Source: QYOJ01 sp043810345 (GTDB lineage Bacteria; Bacteroidota; Bacteroidia; Bacteroidales; FEN-979). From it: a stretch of DNA of 57,005 nt. Shown piece after piece: positions 51,899 through 57,005 of this stretch. The stretch's first letter is position 1. Each line of letters opens with the position of its first letter. A model generated the notes under the pieces. It saw nothing but the letters and a program-made list of their open reading frames with translations, was not told the origin of the DNA and made no database searches. The stretch spans positions 1-57,005 of the forward strand of contig JBDROF010000034.1 in the NCBI GenBank assembly GCA_043810345.1, given 5' to 3'. Both the position numbers and the translations under genes were made by a program.

Positions 51899-51915
51899 CA
51901 CCTGGAGGCACAATC

Positions 51916-52674
51916 ATGAAAATCAAATTCGTTCTCGGACCTGTGCTGTTCACTGCTGCCATGCTCTCTTTCTGTCCTGTTCGGGCACAGGATGCCACCG
52001 AGATCATTAAAAAAGCCAACGATAAGATGGAGGGGGTTTCAAGCGAAACTGAAATGGTTATGACAGTAGTCAGGCCAACCTGGCAGCGAACCGTCAGTTT
52101 CAGAAGCTGGTCCAAAGGGCGGGATTACTCATTGACCCTCATCACTGCTCCATCAAAGGAGAGCGGGCAAACGTTCCTGAAAATACATAACGATATGTGG
52201 AGCTGGAACCCGACCATCAACCGGATGATCAAACTCCCTCCCTCCATGATGTCGCAAGGGTGGATGGGTTCTGACTATTCTAACGATGATATCCTGAAAG
52301 AATCATCTATCGTAGTGGATTACAACCATACTATAATTGGTACCGAAACGGTTGACGGTTTTAACTGCTATAAAATTCAACTGGATCCGAAAGAGGAGGC
52401 AGCCGTTGTCTGGGGAAAGATCCTGATGTGGATCAGCAAAGTGGAGTATTACCAGCTCAGGGTTGAGTACTTTGACGAAGATGGCTACCTGGTCAAGACA
52501 CACATCCTCTCAGATATCAAATTCATGTACGACCGGAAGATCCCAACCCACTTTGAGATCATCCCCGAAGACAAGCCAAACCAGAAAACGCTGGTAGATA
52601 TTACAAGTGTAAAGTTCAATATCAAGATACCGGAAAGCTTCTTCTCCCAGCAGAATATGAAAACCGTTAAATAG
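51916..52674 (+). CDS. LolA-like outer membrane lipoprotein-sorting protein
   Basis: A 252-residue periplasmic protein with a signal peptide (ending PVRAQ). The order of beta strands and motifs such as DMWSWNPTINRMIKLPPSMM, GWMGSDYSNDDI and YNHTIIGTETVDGFNCYKI match the LolA-like family that binds acyl chains in a half-barrel. It would carry a lipid or lipoprotein between the ABC complex and the outer membrane barrel of the same operon. GGAGG lies 10 bp upstream of the ATG. Confidence 0.88.
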   Translation: MKIKFVLGPVLFTAAMLSFCPVRAQDATEIIKKANDKMEGVSSETEMVMTVVRPTWQRTVSFRSWSKGRDYSLTLITAPSKESGQTFLKIHNDMWSWNPTINRMIKLPPSMMSQGWMGSDYSNDDILKESSIVVDYNHTIIGTETVDGFNCYKIQLDPKEEAAVVWGKILMWISKVEYYQLRVEYFDEDGYLVKTHILSDIKFMYDRKIPTHFEIIPEDKPNQKTLVDITSVKFNIKIPESFFSQQNMKTVK

Positions 52675-52683
52675 AATAACCGG

Positions 52684-53904
52684 ATGGAAACGATAAAAAT
52701 CGCCTGGAGAAACCTCTGGAGAAATAAACGAAGAACGGTGATCACCTCTGCTTCCGTGTTCTTTGCCATCTTCCTGGCTTTGATCATGCGTGCCTTCCAG
52801 CTTGGCAGCTACGATCTGATGGTCTATAACATCGTGCATGCCTATTCGGGATATTTTCAGGTTCACGCAACCGGGTACTGGGACGACAAGATTATCAACA
52901 ACTCGTTTGAATATACACCAGAGTTGCAGCAGGCTATCGCAGAGACGCCTGAGATAGACGGATATGCTTCCCGGCTGGAATCTTTTGCTCTGGGATCATT
53001 TGGCATGCAAACCAAAGGGGTGATGGTTACAGGAATTGTACCGGCTGAAGAGGATTTGCTGACAGGGTTGCAAAAGAAACTCGTGGAGGGGAGTTACCTC
53101 CTCCCTGATGACGATGGAGCCCTGGTGAGCCAGAAGCTGGCAAAATACCTGAAGATAACTGTGGGAGATACCCTTGTACTCATCGGGCAGGGTTTCCATG
53201 GAATGAGTGCCGCCGGGATCTTCCCGGTAAGGGGGATCGTTCATTTTCCCTCTCCAGAGCTGGATAACCGGATGATTTACCTCAGCCTTCCGGCATCGCA
53301 ACGGCTCTTTTCAGCTGAAAACAGGCTGACTTCGCTCTCGTTCAATGTGTGCGACACAAAAGATTATGAACAAGTTGCCTACCGGTTAAAAGAGAAGTTG
53401 AATCCGGAAGAATACGAAGTGCTGACCTGGAAAGAGATGATGCCTGATGTAGTACAACAGATCCAGGTCGATAATGTCTCAGGCCTGATCATGTTGGCCA
53501 TTCTTTACATGATTGTTGGGTTTGGCATCTTTGGAACGATCCTGATGCTGTTCAGCGAGCGGATACGCGAATTCGGAATGATGATCGCTATCGGGATGCA
53601 GAAACTAAAACTGATCCGCATCGTGGTGGCCGAACTCTTCATGATCGGCTTACTTGGTGTCGTTGCTGGTATTATTGCTGCTGTTCCACTCCTGTACTAT
53701 TTCTACCTTCACCCTATACCTCTAACCGGAGAGATGGCGGAAACGACCATCCAGATGGGATTCGAGCCCGTCATGCCAGTTGCCTGGGAGAGCTCCTATT
53801 TTATCGGTCAATCCCTGACTGTACTCATCATTCTGTTGTTCGTCATGATCATGCCGGTTGTGAAGATCAGCAGGCTAACAGTGATCAATGCATTTAGAAA
53901 ATAA
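52684..53904 (+). CDS. ABC transporter permease (LolCE/MacB/FtsX type), first
   Basis: A 406-residue permease. One helix near residues 20-38 is followed by a periplasmic domain of about 225 residues and three helices at about 265-290, 310-345 and 370-400. The FtsX domain contains FGIFGTILMLFSERIREFGM and MIAIGMQ, the coupling region that contacts the ATPase. It starts 9 bp after the LolA-like gene and is paired with a second permease. Confidence 0.93.
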   Translation: METIKIAWRNLWRNKRRTVITSASVFFAIFLALIMRAFQLGSYDLMVYNIVHAYSGYFQVHATGYWDDKIINNSFEYTPELQQAIAETPEIDGYASRLESFALGSFGMQTKGVMVTGIVPAEEDLLTGLQKKLVEGSYLLPDDDGALVSQKLAKYLKITVGDTLVLIGQGFHGMSAAGIFPVRGIVHFPSPELDNRMIYLSLPASQRLFSAENRLTSLSFNVCDTKDYEQVAYRLKEKLNPEEYEVLTWKEMMPDVVQQIQVDNVSGLIMLAILYMIVGFGIFGTILMLFSERIREFGMMIAIGMQKLKLIRIVVAELFMIGLLGVVAGIIAAVPLLYYFYLHPIPLTGEMAETTIQMGFEPVMPVAWESSYFIGQSLTVLIILLFVMIMPVVKISRLTVINAFRK

Positions 53905-53915
53905 AACAGAATGTC

Positions 53916-55142
53916 ATGATTTGGATAATTGCCTGGAAAAATATCTGGAGAAACAAAGTCCGAAGCTTGGTCGTGATTCTGGCTATCACATGCGGGCTCC
54001 TAGGAGGGGTGTTCTCTTCAGCCGTCATGAAAGGGATGGGAAAACAACGCATCCATGAAGCGGTCAGCCGTGAAACGGCTCATATACAGATCCATAATCC
54101 GAAGTACATTGAAGACAATGAGATCAAATATACCATTGATGGTCAGGCTTCTGAGCTGACACAAAAGCTGGACTCAATACTTCATATCAAATCTTGGTCA
54201 TCCCGGATCAAATTCCTGGCCATGGCTAACAGCGCCAACGCCAGTACCGGGGTCATGATTTACGGAATTGATCCGGAGAAGGAGAAAGAGGTGTCGGAGA
54301 TCTACTCGATGATCTGCGATTCCTGTGGCACCTATCTCAGTCGGGGAAAAGCCAATCAGGTTGTGGTCGGGAAGGCATTCGCTGAGAAGTTGAAGCTGCG
54401 GTTGCATTCAAAAGTTGTGTTAACGTTCCAGGATCTCGAAGGCAACCTTACTGGAGCCGCATTCCGGATCTGTGGATTGTACCGGACGAACAACCTGGTA
54501 TTTGATGAGATGAATGTCTTTGTCCGGAAACCAGACATTGCCTCCCTGCTGGGAGTTGATCCAGGTGAGTTTCAGGAAGTGGCCATCCGGCTGGATGATG
54601 CAAACCGCATGGAGGGCATCCAGAAAGTGTTGAAGAAGAGTTATCCTGACCTCCTTATCAGGACCTGGAAGCAGGTAGACCCTTTAGTTGGGATCCTGGG
54701 TGATTTCATGGATTTGTGGCTCTATCTTTTCATGGGGATCATCTTGCTTGCCCTTGGTTTCGGGATCATCAACACCATGCTGATGGTCATCCTGGAACGC
54801 ACACGCGAACTGGGCGTGTTGACAGCCATTGGCATGAACAAACGGCGTGTATTCCTCATGATCATGCTAGAGTCGGTTTACCTCTCCTTAACAGGAGCGC
54901 TCATAGGAATGGCCCTGGGGTATCTTCTGACTCTTTATACAGCCTACACGGGAATTGACCTCAGCAGTATGACCGAGGGATTTGAGAAGATCGGTTACAG
55001 CCCGATTTTGTATCCCTATCTAGACATGAAGTTTTTTATCACCCTGACGATCATGGTCATATTAATTGGCATCCTGGCTTCGATCTATCCGGCCAGAAAA
55101 GCATTAAAATTAAATCCGGCGGAAGCCGTCAGAACAGATTAA
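53916..55142 (+). CDS. ABC transporter permease (LolCE/MacB/FtsX type), second
   Basis: A 408-residue permease with the same plan as its upstream neighbour: helix near residues 15-35, periplasmic domain, and three C-terminal helices with FGIINTMLMVILERTRELGV and TAIGMNKRRVF. Differences in the periplasmic domain imply a LolC/LolE-like heterodimer and not a homodimer. Confidence 0.93.
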   Translation: MIWIIAWKNIWRNKVRSLVVILAITCGLLGGVFSSAVMKGMGKQRIHEAVSRETAHIQIHNPKYIEDNEIKYTIDGQASELTQKLDSILHIKSWSSRIKFLAMANSANASTGVMIYGIDPEKEKEVSEIYSMICDSCGTYLSRGKANQVVVGKAFAEKLKLRLHSKVVLTFQDLEGNLTGAAFRICGLYRTNNLVFDEMNVFVRKPDIASLLGVDPGEFQEVAIRLDDANRMEGIQKVLKKSYPDLLIRTWKQVDPLVGILGDFMDLWLYLFMGIILLALGFGIINTMLMVILERTRELGVLTAIGMNKRRVFLMIMLESVYLSLTGALIGMALGYLLTLYTAYTGIDLSSMTEGFEKIGYSPILYPYLDMKFFITLTIMVILIGILASIYPARKALKLNPAEAVRTD

Positions 55143-55152
55143 AAAAGTGATT

Positions 55153-55845
55153 ATGAATATCATTGAAATCAAGGATCTGAAAAAGATCTACAGCGACTCG
55201 GAAGTAGCCGTTCATGCTCTGAACGGAGTAGACCTGGCTGTTCAGCAGGGCGAATTTGCCGCGATTGTAGGCCCTTCGGGCAGTGGAAAGACCACCCTGC
55301 TGAACCTGGTAGGTGGCCTTGATGTCCCCACCGAAGGATCAATCCGGATCGATGGCATGAACGTTGGGGAATTGTCGAGCAGGAAGCTGATCAATTTTCG
55401 ATTGAATAACATCGGTTTTGTCTTTCAATCCTTCAACCTGATACCGGTTCTGACCGCTTATGAGAATGTGGAGTTCATCATGAGTCTCCAGGGATACAGC
55501 AAAGAGAAACGAAAAAAGAGGGCCATTGAACTCCTGGAAGCTGTCGGATTGGGCGACCGGATCAACAGTCGCCCTTCCAAGCTCTCCGGTGGACAACAAC
55601 AACGCATAGCTGTTGCCCGGGCCCTGGCGTCCAAACCCAAGTTCATTCTGGCTGATGAACCCACAGCCAACCTCGATTCACAGTCGACGGAGAACCTGCT
55701 CGACATCATGGAGAAGCTGAACAGGGAAGAGAAGATCACTTTCATTTTCTCCACCCATGATCAGCGGGTAGTGAACAAGGCACGCAGGGTGATCAAACTG
55801 GAAGATGGGAAGGTGATCAGCGACGAGACTATTCAATCTCCATAG
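55153..55845 (+). CDS. ABC transporter ATP-binding protein (LolD type)
   Basis: A 230-residue ATPase. The Walker A is GPSGSGKTT, signature LSGGQQQR, Walker B FILADEPT and the switch His lies in STHDQR. The start is ATG 55153; GTG two codons earlier is the alternative. It powers the two permeases encoded upstream. The end overlaps the convergent cotransporter gene by 17 bp. Confidence 0.95.
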   Translation: MNIIEIKDLKKIYSDSEVAVHALNGVDLAVQQGEFAAIVGPSGSGKTTLLNLVGGLDVPTEGSIRIDGMNVGELSSRKLINFRLNNIGFVFQSFNLIPVLTAYENVEFIMSLQGYSKEKRKKRAIELLEAVGLGDRINSRPSKLSGGQQQRIAVARALASKPKFILADEPTANLDSQSTENLLDIMEKLNREEKITFIFSTHDQRVVNKARRVIKLEDGKVISDETIQSP

Positions 55846-57005
55846 GGCCATGGGCATGTACAAAGATGACTGTTCCCAGATCATCATACCCGGCAAACAG
55901 CTCAGTTCCCTTATGCTTCAGGGAATCTTTTGCAAACCCGATCAGGGTCAGGCCGGCTTCAGCAGATTTCTGATTGATCATCTCCTTCTTGCTTATATCC
56001 GGGGTATCTATGATGATCTCAATGTTCTTCCTTGTGATGGGTAGGCGGCCTGTCTGAATCAATTTATCCATCTTTTTCCTGTTCTCCTCCAGCTTATCGG
56101 GTTTGCAGATCTCGAAAATCTTGATGTTGGACTTTCGCCAGTCGGAATGTCCCAGGATGATGAATCCCAGCAGGATCATCAGGTTGGCATTCTCTTCGAA
56201 GCTGCTGTGGATCCACATGTGAATGTCGCCCTTGTAGTTGATCTCCCTGCGAGAGCTACCCACTATGCAAATATCAAACTCCCCGGAGTTGACCAGGGCA
56301 AAATTGTCCACGATATCCTGCAGGTTGGTAGGGTTCTCCTTGTCAAACTCGAAGATGACCATGTTGTTCTCCATCCCGGCGATACCCGGGACCTGGATGG
56401 CATTTACAATCGCGGAAGCATATGAGGGAGAGATAATCGTATCGATATAGACATGATTACTTACGGAGTCGAACAACCGCAGCAAACGTTGCAGCTCATG
56501 TGATGCCTGAAGGTGCGACTGTCGTGAATAATAACCCTCAATCTGGTGAATATAGGTTCCAAATCCGTATTTATAAGAGATCCAATTCAGAAAGTTGAAG
56601 GCGGTCCGGCGCTCGAAGGAGTGCTCAGAGATGCAGATGGCGCTGGGACGCCACTCCTGGGTAGTCCGGTTTTTGCGACTTTTCTGAAGGTAAACCTGCA
56701 GGTTCCGGCTCATTTGAAAGATGGAGTTGGCAAAGATGGCTTCCAGCCCTTTTCTTCCCTTATGATAGTAATTGATGGTAAGGTAAATAGCTACCATGAT
56801 CAGGCATGAAGAAAGAGCGTAAACGGTGTCGATCTTGAACATTACCCACACAGAGAGCAGAAAGCCGATCAGGGAGAGGTACCATTTGGATTTGAAGGAG
56901 GGACGGTAGGACGGGGAAGAGCCGAAATGATTCAGAAAGGAGATAAGGTTAAGGGAGCCGTAAGTGACCAGGAAGAACATGGAGATCACCTCGGCTACGG
57001 CATTC
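55829..57005 (-). CDS. SLC12-type cation-chloride cotransporter, C-terminal part (cut by window edge)
   Basis: The frame is open to the right edge, so the visible 392 residues are the C-terminal part of a larger protein. The first 80 residues hold the last transmembrane helices, with EVISMFFLVTYGSLNLISF and GSSPSYRPSFK.., which correspond to the end of the amino acid permease-like core of SLC12 Na-K-Cl cotransporters. The remaining 290 residues are a cytoplasmic domain with Rossmann-like features (IFEFDKENPTNLQDIVDNF) as in SLC12 C-terminal domains. Bacterial members are less studied than the eukaryotic ones, and the transported ion cannot be told. Confidence 0.82.
   Translation of the reverse strand, partial: NAVAEVISMFFLVTYGSLNLISFLNHFGSSPSYRPSFKSKWYLSLIGFLLSVWVMFKIDTVYALSSCLIMVAIYLTINYYHKGRKGLEAIFANSIFQMSRNLQVYLQKSRKNRTTQEWRPSAICISEHSFERRTAFNFLNWISYKYGFGTYIHQIEGYYSRQSHLQASHELQRLLRLFDSVSNHVYIDTIISPSYASAIVNAIQVPGIAGMENNMVIFEFDKENPTNLQDIVDNFALVNSGEFDICIVGSSRREINYKGDIHMWIHSSFEENANLMILLGFIILGHSDWRKSNIKIFEICKPDKLEENRKKMDKLIQTGRLPITRKNIEIIIDTPDISKKEMINQKSAEAGLTLIGFAKDSLKHKGTELFAGYDDLGTVIFVHAHGPMEIE

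Overview
The window comes from a member of the Bacteroidota, most likely an uncultured or environmental Bacteroidales-like lineage. The signs are type IX secretion sorting domains and a PorP/SprF partner, SPII lipoproteins with a short CK(K)-type lipobox, LruC and DUF4249/DUF4271 families, hemD next to a DUF4271 gene, and many TAnnTTTG (-7) promoter boxes of the Bacteroidota primary sigma factor type. Shine-Dalgarno sequences are mostly absent, so several starts were chosen from promoter position or signal peptides.

Layout. 1-4.8 kb (minus): a likely uptake operon, read from a promoter near 4.8 kb. It runs from a TiaS-like cytoplasmic protein through a six-helix membrane protein and a lipoprotein to a TonB-dependent receptor, with a secreted protein cut by the window edge. 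4.9-8.3 kb: a small AT-richer accessory island. It holds a 5'-truncated RHS/YD-repeat tip ending in a YkuD-type L,D-transpeptidase-like toxin domain, an exported putative immunity protein overlapping it by 4 bp, a terminator, a degenerate class II tRNA-like sequence, an internally deleted XRE regulator and an orphan response regulator. 8.3-14.7 kb (minus): a compact run of histidine kinase, response regulator, panC, panD, a flippase-like membrane protein, rfaE2, radA, a holin-like membrane protein and an FMN-binding protein. 14.7-18.3 kb: an M1 metallopeptidase and an MFS transporter. 18.3-23.9 kb (minus): two LruC-domain lipoproteins. 24.1-29.9 kb: a T9SS-sorted beta-helix protein, mnmA, an M28/PDZ peptidase and a GtrA protein. 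29.9-36.3 kb (minus): ChaN-like, S41 protease, yidD, rnpA, hemD, DUF4271, an RluA-type pseudouridine synthase and panB. 36.4-41.4 kb: a DUF4249 lipoprotein, dnaK, an unknown secreted protein and a small lipoprotein. 41.7-50 kb: a 2403-residue PKD-repeat surface protein with a gliding-motility-type C-terminal signal, followed by its PorP/SprF partner. 50.1-55.8 kb: a self-contained envelope operon of beta-barrel, TetR regulator, LolA-like protein, two LolCE/FtsX-type permeases and a LolD-type ATPase, with a palindromic operator-like site over its promoter. The right edge holds the 3' part of an SLC12-type cation-chloride cotransporter.

The points most worth a second look are: the RHS tip whose toxin looks like a cell-wall L,D-transpeptidase and whose neighbour is exported; the archaeal-type TiaS-like protein in a TonB uptake operon; intergenic spacers built from a shared vocabulary of 7-bp repeats kept in register even where the unit changes; a TetR protein containing a textbook EF-hand loop in a LolA/LolCDE-like operon; and a three-domain higher-order repeat in the giant PKD protein.
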